Notes under the pieces: generated by a model
Databases searched by the model: none
Seen by the model: only the letters and a program-made list of their open reading frames with translations
What the model was told of the DNA's origin: nothing
Shown here: positions 11,217 to 23,700 of the stretch, in pieces
How positions within the stretch are numbered: position 1 is the first letter of the stretch
How the letters are laid out: each line of letters begins with the position of its first letter
Source: Symbiodinium sp. CCMP2592
Lineage: Eukaryota; Sar; Dinophyceae; Suessiales; Symbiodiniaceae
Direction of reading: 5' to 3'
DNA: 64,000 nt
Assembly (NCBI GenBank): GCA_905221615.1
Contig: CAJNDT010001857.1
Span: 536,001 to 600,000, forward strand
Made by a program: the position numbers and the translations under genes

Positions 11217-14200
11217 GCAATTGAAAAACTGAGCCTGCATGAATGTCTTGACGAAGTCCGAGCCTACATAGTAAACTTTCAGACCAGAGATCCAAACCAT
11301 GGAGCTCTTGAGAACACAGGTCTGCCGTAATCTGTGGAACAGTGAAGTCGAACAGCGAGTAGGTCTCGTCTTTGTGTTGGGTTCCATCTTGTGTGTCCTG
11401 AAAGGTTGTGGTTCAGGCTATACAGACAAAATATGTGGGTGAGTATTTCGAGGGCTTATATAGCTAGCAGAGGCAGTGGTTGAACATCTCTGAGCATCCG
11501 GGCTTTTGAAGATGCCATGCAGATGCGGAGTCTGTATCCGCAAAACGTCCTAGGGCCAAAACGCATTGCATACTTTCGGCACTGATCGGGAGTGTCGGAA
11601 AACAACGAGACCTTCATCTAAACTTTAAACCCAAAGCAGTAGAACCCTATTACACTCACCCTTACACAACAACCTCTAAGTTTGAGGTTCGGCCCTCCAC
11701 CCAACGACACCATTCTAAAAGTTTGCCAGATAGCGGTGTTCGGCCGCGTGAACTCTGGGAAGTCAGCCTGGCGCTTGCAAACGTCATGCAGCAGTAGATG
11801 TAGTAAAGTGACAGTAATGACGTATAGCTCACTGAAGGATTTATAGCTGTTGTTCTTCTACACTTCTGGAGATGATGCCTCGACTGTCACAAAGGGGTAT
11901 GCGGCTGGCAGGTCCTTTGGGGAACCGAAGCTTGAAACAGGTTCTGCATCTAGGAAACTGCCCAAGCGTAGCCATCACCCAAAGTCTAGCAAAACCCCTT
12001 GGGGGGGACACTTGCCGGGTCTCTATGTTCAGCAGCTTTCACGAGTACGTAAAGAAAAAATCATGGTCCAGATCAAGAATATTGCCTATAGTGTAGGGGT
12101 AAGGGCTCTTTGGGCAGCGGCATTGTCCTGTCTTTGGTGGTTTAAATGGTTTAGCGCTTTGGGCTGGACGCACAGTTACCTACTATGTGGTTGGTCGCGT
12201 TGGGCCATCCAATTGAACACCTTTATCACCTGCAAGATCCTGCAAGTATAACCGTGCAACTCTTTCATACAAGCTGTCTACGGGGCAGGACCGTTGCCGA
12301 AAACTTGAAACCTCCTCGGTCTTGCGTGTATCCTCATCATATCCATACAAGCTGTAAGCACAGCAGAGCATTTACAAACTAGAACCGCGTTCTGGAATCC
12401 TCAAAAAACCACTTCAAAAAGCCCTCGCATAATGCAAACATCCACGAAGCCCTGGCCCCATCAACTCGGACCACCTCGAGGCGATGCTCCAGCACCTCTT
12501 CAGCGCGACGAACCCTAGAAGAAATGGCTGCGCACTCAGAGCGAAAAAAGCGTAGCGGGACTCTGGTCTTGGGGGTTTAGTCAGGAGTCAAGAGTTCAGC
12601 GACTTAAGGTCAAAGCTTTGGGATTTGGGGGAGTGTGATGGGATCGGGGCTTGCGATTGTAAGATTCAGGCTCCGGGGCACAGACCCGAGATGATACACA
12701 GCAGACCAAACAAGGCACTTCAGGCTTTGGGCTTCGGGAACGGCAGGGTTCAGACATAGTGTTGTGATCATACACTCGTCTTTTGATATCTGCAGTTGCG
12801 AATAACGAAACCAGGCCCTGCTCAGAAAAGCAAAATACTGTGATTTTCATAGCTTAGGCGGGGTAAGGGGCGCAATTGCTCTTCAGATGCGGCCCTGTCT
12901 AGCTTGGGATATCTTTGTGTCCCTCAATGCACCGCTGGGCTGGGAGTTTCTTGGGCCACATGACCCAAACCCCAGACTCTACACTACACGCGCTTGGGGC
13001 TTCGGGGAATTTAGGGACTTGGTTTTGGGTTCAAGTTTGGTTTCCCCACACTTCAGGCACTCAGACTTTATCCTGAATCATAATTATATCTACAGCTAGA
13101 GATAAACCTTCAACTGGTTGAGGCCATTTCTCCGTCGCCCAGACTCCTGGAAAGACCAAGGCTTGTCGACTGTTGGGGACGTTACAGTGGTTTTCAGGCT
13201 TAGAAGGTCAGCCAGTTTTTCGGCTTGCAGGCCACATTGAGGACAACGACGGACATGTACAGGGCTTTGGGATGCAAGGTATTGTGAAGGCTATGTATAC
13301 CGCTTGAGAAATTACCGGTCGCAACGAGGATTCTCGAGAGCCTCAAGGTAAGCTCCTTAAGACGCATGAAGTTGCAAGCTATCCCTGTCAGCAGTGCCAT
13401 CGTGAATACCCGGGCTACGAACGCTTAAACTTCAATAAGCCCATCCCTCGCCCCCATAGACTCCCTGAATCCCACACTCGGACCTGCAATCCTTGAATCC
13501 CGAACCCCAGGTAAGGCCTCAACTCCTTTTGGGCTTGAGTTCGGGCTTCAGGGTTTGGGTTCATCGTCTAGAGGTTTATGAGAGCATTTGCCCCCGGCCC
13601 GTGGTAATTCCTAGCTACTAATATATAGGTTTGCTCTGAATTTCGTACAGTAGGGTCTGATTGCATGAAACTCTTCAGAAGGATCAACCTTCAAGCTCTC
13701 AGCCCTGCAAGCCTTGTGAAGCCTCAAAACGCCTTGGATCAACCTCGTGACATACTGAAGATACCCTACAGTTACCATGGCCAAGCGCTAGCTATAATTG
13801 TCCTGCCAGGGTGTGCAAGTCTACTGCCTCAACCGCCGCTTTACGATCGCAGATATGCCGGGTTACGGCAAGAACGATCGCAGACACGAGGCTACTTTGG
13901 TCTTTGGGTCTAAGGATTGGGGCCTAGGTTGTTGCGTGTTTGGGAGTAGGGGATGCGTTGGCTTTGGGTTGTTGCGCAGTCTGGTGACAAGGTTTCGTGG
14001 CTTGGGCTTTGTTATATAGGGATTACGGATGGTGTGAGTCATCTTAGACATGTTTTTGGTGATGTTTTCCTCTACGATGGTGCTTTTTGGTTGTGAGGCT
14101 TCGGCACGTACTCAGCACTAAGCGGCCAACCATACATTCGAAGAGCCCCTCGCAGCCTAGTTCCGCACTTCAGGCGTGCTGCTCTGAACCCTTGGGTAAC

Positions 14201-17200
14201 GGCTTTGTATGTGAATCAAAATGAGGACCCTGATCTGGCTGAAGGTCTACTCTCGGGATGGTCACGGGTCCGGATAAGCACCTTTATTAGATCATGGGTT
14301 GTCTGCTTCGTTCTCCCGTTTCCTTTGTTGCCGTTTCTGAATTTTTCTGAGTAGTGCCCCAAGTGAGTTTTGGCGGTGGTTTGAGAATCTCACTCCAGCA
14401 TCAGGGCCGAAGAGACCAAATTCAGATAGCTACTCATGCATTGATTACAGTCAAACTATTTTGGCCCCTGTCCAAAATTGAAGAATCCCGTGAATGGTCA
14501 TTCGCCTTCACAAAACCTTGCTAAACCTCATGAGGACCATGTTTCAGCCTTCTGCCGGGGTTTCTGCGAATGTATGCAGGACTCTTTCGCATGGTGGTGA
14601 GAGCATGGGTGCATGTCCTTATGCGGCAAAACCCTGCTTCATGTGGCACTTCCATCCTAGGACACCGGTGCAGAAATTGCATACCCTTCGACTCACATAC
14701 TGGCGGTTTACGGCCCTCTTGGAGTTTAGGGTTGGAGTCCCAAGAAGGAATCAGCAAGGACATGCCTGTAAAATTTGCATACTCGCACATAACTAAACCC
14801 TTACGCCAACATTTATACCCTGAACGCAGGTGGCGCAGGAAATCCACAACAAGTGGGATTCCCAATGGAAGCCTTTGGTTGAGGAGAGCTGCCTTGCTGG
14901 TTCAGGTCATCTTGCAGGGGCATGTGGGTGTTTTTTGGCTTTAGGGTAGCATAGCTACATTCACTGGAGGTAGGACTCAGGTAGGACCCTACTGGATGCC
15001 AAACCTTGAGGCCACTTGTGAAAGCAGTGAGCCTTCAAATCCCGCACTGTGCAGGAGTACCTCAAGACCACACACTGGCTCAGGGCTGCCATCTACGTCC
15101 ATGACATCGGCAAAGATGCCCGCTCCTGAGTTCCATTGAGGGTGCGAGTCTTCGAATCGAGATCGAGGGATTCGGCAAAATAGCCGAGCTGCCTCTGGTG
15201 GATGAAGTGGAAACATGTAGGAAAACTGAACCCCGCAGCTTCTGTAAGAGCTCAGACTCGGGTCCGAGTTTCACGACCTAGCTGGGAGTTTCTGACATTT
15301 AGAGTCTAAAATCTCGGGCCCGCTTGTCAGCCAGCATCCCTTCGGGTCTACATCAATTGGATGCCAGCCCGAAAGTCTTGATTAATAGTGTTGAGCTTGC
15401 AGGGAGGCAGGTAGACAACACCATCATTACTTCGGGTTCCCCTGCTGAGTCGCCGAACCGCAAGCCCACACCCTTTGCCTCCAAGGCTTTCCCTTCACTA
15501 TTCATAGCCCGTAGGGCTCGAGCATGAATAGATGGATAGGGTTAAGACTAAGATCGAGATAGAAGCCTTCAGTCATGCATATGCTTGTTGCAGAAATACG
15601 CACAGATACCTCAAGGGCTGAAGCAAAAGTGGCCTTGAGGTGACCGACGCAGACTTGGAGACCCTGAACATGCTGAAGTGAACTCCGCCTCGCTTTCTGC
15701 CCCGCAAAAGCTTAAGGTAAACCCTTCGGGGTGACCGGCCCTGACCCCGACCGGAAGGTCTGACGGCCTGGCTCTAGTTTGATGCCAAAATGCCAGGCCT
15801 GCGGGTCTTGTTTAGGGCCGGGTTTAGGCCGAACGGTTGACGGCTGAAGGCGGCTTGCGCTTCCGGTTGCTTCCTGGGTATAGTGGGGTTCTCTCAAAGT
15901 CTATCTACACATATGTTTGCTGTGCCGGAAACCCTGCTTCTGTACCCATAGGCCCAAACCACTCTTCTCGATGCCTTTTTTGCAAGTAGCCCGGAACCCT
16001 CAGACCGACAAGGACAAGGTTAACAAAAAGCCTCGAGCATGACAGGGAGCATGGCATCCCGACGTTGCTCGTCTTCACCAAGGACGACAAGGCAGTGTTG
16101 CTAGTCGATCTTGGTTTGTCGCTATTTCAGGGATCAGGCACTTGGCAAATAGGCTGCAGGCCTAGGGGTTACATAGGCCTTTCGATAAGATGTGGCAGGA
16201 TTTACACCTGAGCACAAGAGCAATGCAAGTAAATGTGCCGAATCATAGATAGTCCCTCGGGCCAGAGTCCTTACAGTAAGATTTCTCATTGCATCCCCTG
16301 TTGCTCCCCTCCCCGAATACTTCCTTCTTGTTTTCCACCTGATTGTTGAGCCTAAACCCTGTCCACCGGAGCATGTCGCAAGTCGGATCGGACAAGACAA
16401 AACAGCAAGACCCTGAACCCTGCAAAGGCACCACTCTGAAGCCCTCAAACGATACTTCAGGATCATCCGAAAGTTGGTTAGTGTTTGCGTTTGGGGCTTG
16501 GGTTGCCGGCTTAGAGCTGAATCCGATGCCAACTTGGATTCTCGAACCCTTCGAATAAACTCCGACGCCCTCGACGCCCTGAAACTGCGGGCGAGGTCGA
16601 CTCGGAGACTCATCGTCAGAGTCGAACTCGGTACCTGAGGCGCGCTCGGAGAATGCAGGTGTTCAGGCTTTCGACAGGTTTGTTCTATCCGAGGGTCTGG
16701 AGGAGTCCAACTGTCGAGAGTCTGGGTCATCGTGTTCAGTGTAAAGGGTCCTCGATCCTCTTTTGAGTCTGCATTATTGGCCGGTTTGGAATATTGAGTT
16801 GAAACTTGTTCCGTGCTGTGAGAACACAGTCCGGGCCTTAGAAAACAGGCATGGGGTACCTCAAGCCTTGTCGCATTGCTTGACTTGAAGGCCACAGGAA
16901 GTAGAATGGCCGAAGGATTTACAGGGTTGAGGGTTTTTGGAATTGGATGCGGGTTTACGATTCAGAAGCGTGCACCATTTTCCAGGGTATGGGCCGCTGG
17001 GTATACGCTGACTGCCCCCTGGGCGCCTGAATCCAGCCTTCCGATATTCCACTGGTCCCTACAAAGAACGCCAAAATCCCTAGACATCAAGAAAACCTTC
17101 ATCAGCCCGCAAGCAAACCCCCCAATTCACCCTCCGGTCTTGCCTTCTCAGCCCGAGTCTGGCATGTGACCTGCTGCTCACAGGAAGAAGCAGGCACAGA

Positions 17201-17686
17201 TGGCACACTGCAGCCAAGGTGTCTCAATCCAGCCGTCCGAATCCGAAGGTTTCAATCCTTCAGATTCCGTGAAGTCTCAAAGCTTTTATGCACGGAGCCC
17301 CCTCAACTCTTAGCCTGAAACGGCTGCTACTCCCTTTGAGTAACGTAGAGGCAATACCAGTAGACTCTGGCTCCTTTTGGGGCTTATACTATGACTTAAC
17401 GCGTAAGGCAAGTGGAATGACGAATCACATGCACGAATCAGCCAAGCAACTTGTGTCGGAATGCCCAAATGGGAATCATGCTGCTTCCTTTCCGACTCGT
17501 AGCCATTCTGCGGGGTCATAGAACGAAAATCTCCTGCAACTCTACAGAACACTACAAAGTCCCCACAACAAAAGCTACAAAACGCTGTGGGACGCTACAG
17601 AGCGAGCCGGCCAAGTGGCTTTGTTCCGGGCCATGGAGGCGGGTCAAGGCAGCCCACCGAACCCAATCCCTGGCGAAACTGGGTAA
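11214..17686 (+). CDS. engB: gene 3: EngB/YihA (GTPBP8-type) ribosome-assembly GTPase
   Basis: Eleven exons give 191 aa, the usual EngB size (about 195-210 aa): 11214-11303, 11730-11765, 12481-12502, 13123-13160, 13810-13890, 14839-14883, 15055-15117, 15640-15677, 16046-16091, 17188-17218 and 17601-17686 (TAA). Visible motifs are G1 at residues 35-42 (GRVNSGKS), the family TPGKT at 57-61, G3 DMPGYG at 77-82, and G4 TKDD at 149-152 after EHGIPTLLVF. Residues 105-125 (EYLKTTHWLRAAIYVHDIGKD) fill the strand before G4. The segment after G4 (KQAQMAHCSQ and onward) is less certain and no G5 SS/SA was seen. EngB proteins act in assembly of bacterial-type large ribosomal subunits, so a mitochondrial or plastid role is likely, although no clear presequence is seen. 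Donors are 7 GC, 2 GT and 1 GA. Confidence 0.85.
11730..11765 (+). CDS. engB: engB exon with P-loop (G1)
   Basis: It encodes IAVFGRVNSGKS and ends at a GC donor directly after the P-loop Ser. The next exon opens AMLQHLF, giving GKSAML where the family has GKSSL. Confidence 0.8.
12481..12502 (+). CDS. engB: engB 22-nt micro-exon
   Basis: It encodes AMLQHLF plus the first base of a Ser codon. It fits between the G1 exon (phase 0) and the TPGKT exon 13123-13160 (which starts with the last two bases of that codon). The borders are AG|G and a GC donor. Confidence 0.6.
13810..13890 (+). CDS. engB: engB exon with G3 (DMPGYG)
   Basis: The 27 codons encode GVQVYCLNRRFTIADMPGYG and then KNDRRHE. The acceptor is CCAG|G, the donor GAG|GC, and the exon is phase 0 on both sides. 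FTIADMPGYG is diagnostic of the EngB/GTPBP8 family. Confidence 0.9.
16046..16091 (+). CDS. engB: engB exon with G4 (TKDD)
   Basis: Its first base completes the Lys codon left by the GT donor after 15677. It then reads EHGIPTLLVFTKDDK and ends AAG|GC. GIP-x-x-x-V-x-TK-x-DK is the expected EngB context. Confidence 0.9.
16092..17187. other. engB intron containing a long antisense ORF
   Basis: No + strand exon was recognised here. On the - strand 16134-16895 is open for 253 codons (first codon GTG), the longest non-repetitive ORF in the window. It shows no motif I recognise. Confidence 0.4.
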
Positions 17687-17771
17687 AAGCAACTAAAACT
17701 GATGTCGTAAGGGAAAATGAAGATAGGACTTGGAAATGAGGAGTTCAGGGTTGACAATTTTAGGGTGATGC

Positions 17772-17791
17772 AGGAGTTCATGGCCCTGAAG
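17772..17791 (+). promoter_or_regulatory. candidate spliced-leader acceptor and first coding exon of gene 4
   Basis: AG at 17772-17773 is followed after 6 nt by ATG 17780. The coding part reads MALK and ends AAG|GC after 17791, in phase with the membrane-anchor exon at 18261. Confidence 0.4.
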
Positions 17792-20700
17792 GCCTTAGGG
17801 TATGACTAAGCGTTTGCAGATTGGGAACTGGTGTCTGGGAATGCGAGGTTCTGGTCTTGGGCAGGATGCTGTATCTTTGAAGTTTCGGGCTGAAAGGAGC
17901 CCAGCACCGCATAAGGGCTTTACATCCCTTCGACCCGTGACCTCAACAGTTTCATGGGAGCTTCAAAGAACCGAGGCGCTGTAACAAGACATAAGCCGAA
18001 CAATAGGCTGCTCGTTGTATGGACGCTTACATAAGGTATGCCAAGTGTCTGCAACCCCGAAACAGCAAATCCAATCCCCCAAACCTTGAACATGAAGCCA
18101 GGTTCAGGGTTTCACAGGTACAACTCAGGCTCAACATAGCCCAATTCTTGACATACTTTTCGATTAGAAAACAATCATGCATTTTCCAGACTAAGGCACA
18201 TACCAGACGTCTTGCAGTTCAGGGCCGCAGCGGGCTCCTTAGGATCCATAACCGGCCGAGGAAGCGCCGCCTTTCATCTGGCTCCTGGTCCTTGCGGCCG
18301 CCGCGCTCTGGTGGCTATGGCCATGGCTGGAGCGAAACTTGCCCATTATTGAATGCCAGTTACCGTCGACGTATAAGGGTTGAAATATGGTAGTTGTAGC
18401 CAGGCAGGTATTTGCGAGAGTATATGGTTATCATGTATGTGGACTCTCTCAATAAGTTGATCCTGAAACCGCAAACCTCAATCCGTAAAATCTGAAACCC
18501 GAAGCCCCTTTACCCAGGGTTGTTTATATTGAAATGCTAGAATCTGAAGCGGGACGATCTCCAGTTGAACACCAATCCTGATGGCTGGATCAGAAATGAT
18601 ACATCTATATATATATATATATACACACACACACATTTATGCATATATACACACACAGAAAGCGTCGCACTGCAGGTCCGAGTTTTGAAGCTTTCTGTTT
18701 TAACACGATAGGCTGGGATCTTGCTAGTCTCTCCATCTACCTATCGATCTATCTATCTATCTATATATCTACATATCTTTCCTTCTTTCTATATCTATAT
18801 GTGTGTATACATATGTATATATATATATATATCAACATGCACACGTATGCACATACATGTGTGTGCAGCCAATGGGCTCAATATAGTGCAAACACATACA
18901 GTATCTACATGCTGAACATACAGCGAATCTGGGCTCGTGTTTGTCTATGTTTGACCTTTTTGTGCCTTGATGTGGTTTTGCATGTCGTTATACGTTCGTG
19001 TTTGCCCACGTCTTGGTGACCAGCCCCGGTTAATATGTCTATTGTGCTGTTTACACCATATACCTGCACATCTTATCTTGCTGTTCACCTCACACCTCAC
19101 GGGCGCGTATGCAAAGACTTTTTTGTGAGCGGCATTGGCCCGCATTGGCCAACTCTTCATCGCTAGTCTGTGTAATCGGACCACAGAAGAGTCGACTAGC
19201 TCATGGTCGCCGAGCCTGTGTTTTGCAACAACGCTGTTCTGGCACGTCCTGGTAAGACCGCCCAGGTCCAAATGCCCAATAATAAAAGCTCTAGCTTCAG
19301 GACTCAGGATAGTGGACATTATGGGTCAGTTTTTGTGGGAAACTTTGATTGCTAGATAATATTTCGACGTTTTAGATTACAAATCTTTGCGTGTTCACAC
19401 GTAGGCTTCTGTAAAAAAAAGCTAGGGCTTCCGTTTTGCGGGGCTTTTAGGAACTGAACTTGTTGCTTCCATAACCTTTGACTATTTACAGTCCTATACA
19501 GGCTTTGGGCCATCACAATGCAAGGCTTCTGCATGGAGGACCGAAGACTGGAACCTAATTTACAAAAGGTGATGTCGCTGCTGGGTCCCTCTCCACCCAA
19601 GGCTGGCAACAGGAGCGTCAAGCACCACCCCCTCCCAGCGCCGAAGAGCGAGCAGCTGCTGCGTCCATTCTTGCAGCCGGCATCAAGGGCGAGGACGGGG
19701 GGGGGCGGGGGGGGAAAGCCTGGAGAGGGAGGGCGGCAGGAGGGCCCTTTTTTTTGCGTTCCTTATGCATTCATGGGCTTGCCTTCTTTGTGGTTCGACA
19801 GGGACCGTTGCTGGCTGGTCACCCCAACCGATAACAAATGTCCTAAATCTTATACACTTCCGTCTGTTCGACTCAACATAACATATCACACAAGAACTCA
19901 AAAAAGTCCTCGGGAACGCAATAGTTGTAACACATCCTTAGAGCCTGAAGGTGAGGGTCTTCAATGCTGTCGTGCAGCAGTGCACGTCGTAAGCTCTTAA
20001 ACAACACCTTTACGAAGCACTGTAGCACCCTGATACAACCCTTCACCCCCCTGCACCCGCAAGCGCGGCTCCGCGAGGAACCAGAGAGCGACGTTGAAGA
20101 CCTCCTAAGGCCTTTATACGGGAGGCTTTCTTTGCAGCTTTCCGTATAGAGGTGTCAGGCTGGCTTTCACGGGTTAGTTCGAAGCAAAGTATGTAATTGC
20201 ACTCATAACCGGTTGGAGCCAGGTACTTACAACCAGGCTAGCTGACTGTGTATGCCACTTTTCTCTCGTCCCCATTTTGGGCTTAAGATAGCTGACAACT
20301 GTGCATAAAGCTTCAAGCAAGGCCCAGGACATCCCAATCAACCTTCCAGTTTCGACCCCGACCCTCCAAGCCCAAAGCTGTCAGACCCCTTAAGCCTATA
20401 GCCCAAACCTTGCAACTTACAGCTACGCTAGAGCCCACAAGCCTTGGGGCCTGAATTCCGACCGTTTATGAACTCATCAGGATCACGCTCGCACCGTCAC
20501 AGTCTCACTGCTTGATGTGTGCTCTAATTTAAGGTTTAGGTTTTCGGGGTCTTGGGCTTACAGCATGTGGAAGTCCGGAACTCGCAAGCACCGCAGCCAA
20601 TGCTCCCGCGAGACCTGACCTGGGTTTCGATCCTCTGACGGTCTTCCGGGAAAGCTACGCGCAGGCTTGTGGTTTGATGGAGAAGGCGTCCTGCTTGTTG

Positions 20701-23700
20701 CTTGATTTGTTCTTGGGGACACGCACACACGCTGAGTCAATACATGTATCATATATGTATACATACATACGTAAATACAGAGGTTTTCTGCTTAACTTTC
20801 ACTAGTCAGGCATGTGTTTCTGCAAGTGAGATTGGAGAGGGGCAAAAGGATCCCAGATGTGCGAGTCCATGAAGACTGTATGTCGCTTAAAGTCATAATC
20901 TTAAATGACGTTTTCTTGGGTTCCTCTGAATACGACACAGATGGGCTTCAGTGCAGCTTACGGTTTCGAAATGCGGAGTTCAGGACTCAGGAGTTGACTG
21001 TGGCGGGCTTGTAAGGTGGGACTCGAGCTGCGATCACCTTCAGCTCTCAGCCCTCGAAAGCATACATCGACATGGACGGTGCCTGCAGCCCCTCTTGATT
21101 AGTTCGAAAAAATAAATACCTCTCGTGCCTGTCGTACAGTTGAGCAGAGTGTCGATTGGTTTGGGCTATCTTCTTAAGTCGGATTCTGCTTGGGTTCTTG
21201 AAGGGTTCTAGGGTTGAGGTATCCAAGGCCTACGGGGCCGTCGCTGGATCCATCCGCTTGCGGTGTCCAAATCGTGCTAACAACTGGGCTCACAAGTTTT
21301 TGCACCCAAAGCGTCAGCCCTGAGAACCAATCGTCTCTGCGCTTCAAGAGGCCGTCTGGTTCACAGGTAGCCGCTGGCCGGGACCAACTATCCAAACGCC
21401 TGAGGTCCTGAACCTTCAACTCTTCCGTCAGATGGTCAAGACTTGCCCAACATCGTTCAAGCCGGAAAGCTTAAATACAACGTCTGTGAAGCCCTTCGGT
21501 TCAATAAGCCCTTCAAGCACTTTATGAGGCTTTGTAAACCTTGTCCAGCCGGGGTTCTGTGGAGGTTCTGGAGGTGCCACCCCTGGGGGAGCAGTTTACG
21601 GCTGCGGTCACGGGCCTCCACGCCATCGGGAATATCTTGGACCGTCTCTTCCAAGCGACTGGGATTCGCAAACCTGGGGTATTTGGAGTTGACCGGCTTG
21701 GAAAGGGATCCTAATTCGGAGAACAGCTTTCCTCCCAAGATACATTGAGTGCATGGGTCTCGACAAGCGCTGGAAGCCAAACTTCTACGTGCTGCGAGCC
21801 CCAAGCACCGACAGTTTCAACCGAAGCTTGAGCCGAAATCTTCGGAAGACGAGAAACACGGCCGCACGGCTTAGCGCGCAGTTTCCCACCAGCCTTACCA
21901 GAAAACCCAAATCAGAATGTAAGCCGTGTACTCACAAACAGAGCACTAAAGACTCTTGGGGAGGTCAATGCAGCATCATAAGCAACTTCAACATGATAAC
22001 CCAATCCGGTCCTTTCCAATGTGTTGCAGTTCCCGGATACCACAGACGGCTGCCAACGTTCAGTAGCAGCCGTCTTGCAGGGAACCAACCGTCCAGACCA
22101 GTCCCATTCCAAGTTATCCTGGGGCTCATACACAGAGGCATGGGCTACAGATGACTTGGGCCGTTTGTCCCAGATGAGGGAGGACAGCGAGGGCTTCGCC
22201 AAGAGCTTCGGAGGCTTCCGGTGGGTTCAGGGTTCCCCGGCGGTCCAGCGCCTAGTAATCCTATACGCCCCGAAAACAGGATCCTACAACTACTACTTGT
22301 TGGTGGTATTTCTTTTTCTTTAGTAGCCCTGTAGCTACTTAGCAGATACCGTCGAACACTTCGGGGGTTGATGTAGTGCTAGGGCATGTTAAAGGTTAGC
22401 CTTCCGAGGGCATGCGAGGTCAGCGATTTGGGTGACCGGACCAGATCCTGGGTCCTTCTAGAGGAAGCCATTAGCATGTGTCAGCATACATCCCACGTAA
22501 TCTTATGCTGCCCTAAACACCAATCTGCAGCAGCAAGCATCCTAAACTCGCGTACCTAGTTCTGGTGTGAGTGGACCCTCAGGGTTGAGTGCATATAAGA
22601 TCCTTTCCCTATGCTGGCAAGTCAAACGGATCGAATCAGCTCCTCGTCCCAGGAAACGCCGAAACCCTCTGTCTTGCCTAAGCTTCGGATTCGGTTCCTC
22701 GAACTGTAAACCTCGGAGCCCTTTTGGAAGCGAGCTCATGATCCAGAAATGCTGCAACAAGTATCCAATAATGCACTGCCACCCCGAACCGTTAATCGCA
22801 AGAGGCCGCGACAATCCGCTTCAGTCGCTGTTGGCCCACGCCGGCTTTGAGCGCCGGGACACCGACGGGACAAGCGGAAAGCCAGGCAAACATGGAATTC
22901 GAAGTTTAGTGACCCAAAAGAGGATGCCAAATCCTCGATCTCGCAGGCCCTTAACATAGCTTAACCCCTGCCTCTACTGCTACATTGTAGGATTAGGGTT
23001 GTGGGCTTGTGGGTCCGTGTGGTCGACCCCATGTCACCAGCAGCTGCAGCTATGCAGAGGATCCTCAGACCGGATGCTCCTCATGGGTCCCTGTAGAACG
23101 ATGGGATTGAACAGAAACAGAACAATCAGTTAATGGTTTTCACACCAAACCGACACGCTGGACAACTCCACTGCATGCTCTGCAGGCGCTGTCTGGGTAT
23201 TGGATCACACCAACCCTTCGATTCGCCTGCGTGCACTGACGGTGCGGCTTTGCTTGCGCCGCTTCGCAGAGTTGCAGAGGCAGAAGGGTCAATATGGCTT
23301 AGCTACTGTCAGTTGACTTTCAGCTGTGGTGGCAGCATGTTTTCCTATCTAGCTGCTGGATGCGAACTATGACTAGTTGACTGGGTGTCAGGAGAAGTGT
23401 TGAGCGATCTGCTCTGCCTGTTCGGATCAAAGATTCCCTGTGATTCCTTCCACTCACCGCCACCCTCTTATTCCCCGCGGAAAACAGGCTGTTGACTCAA
23501 TCTGGCTCTTTGATAGCGCAGGCACCACCACGACCACCACCACCACCACCACACCGAAGCCTGCTCTTGTTGGCAGGCTGCGGGGCACGCACCGCTGGGC
23601 GCAGTCAAGCAACGCTGCAGTGGCGCCGAAGCCAGACGAGGTCTGCTGCAAGGGCCGGATGCGTTCCATCCGCTTCAGCGCTAATAAAGGTTCCGTTCTT

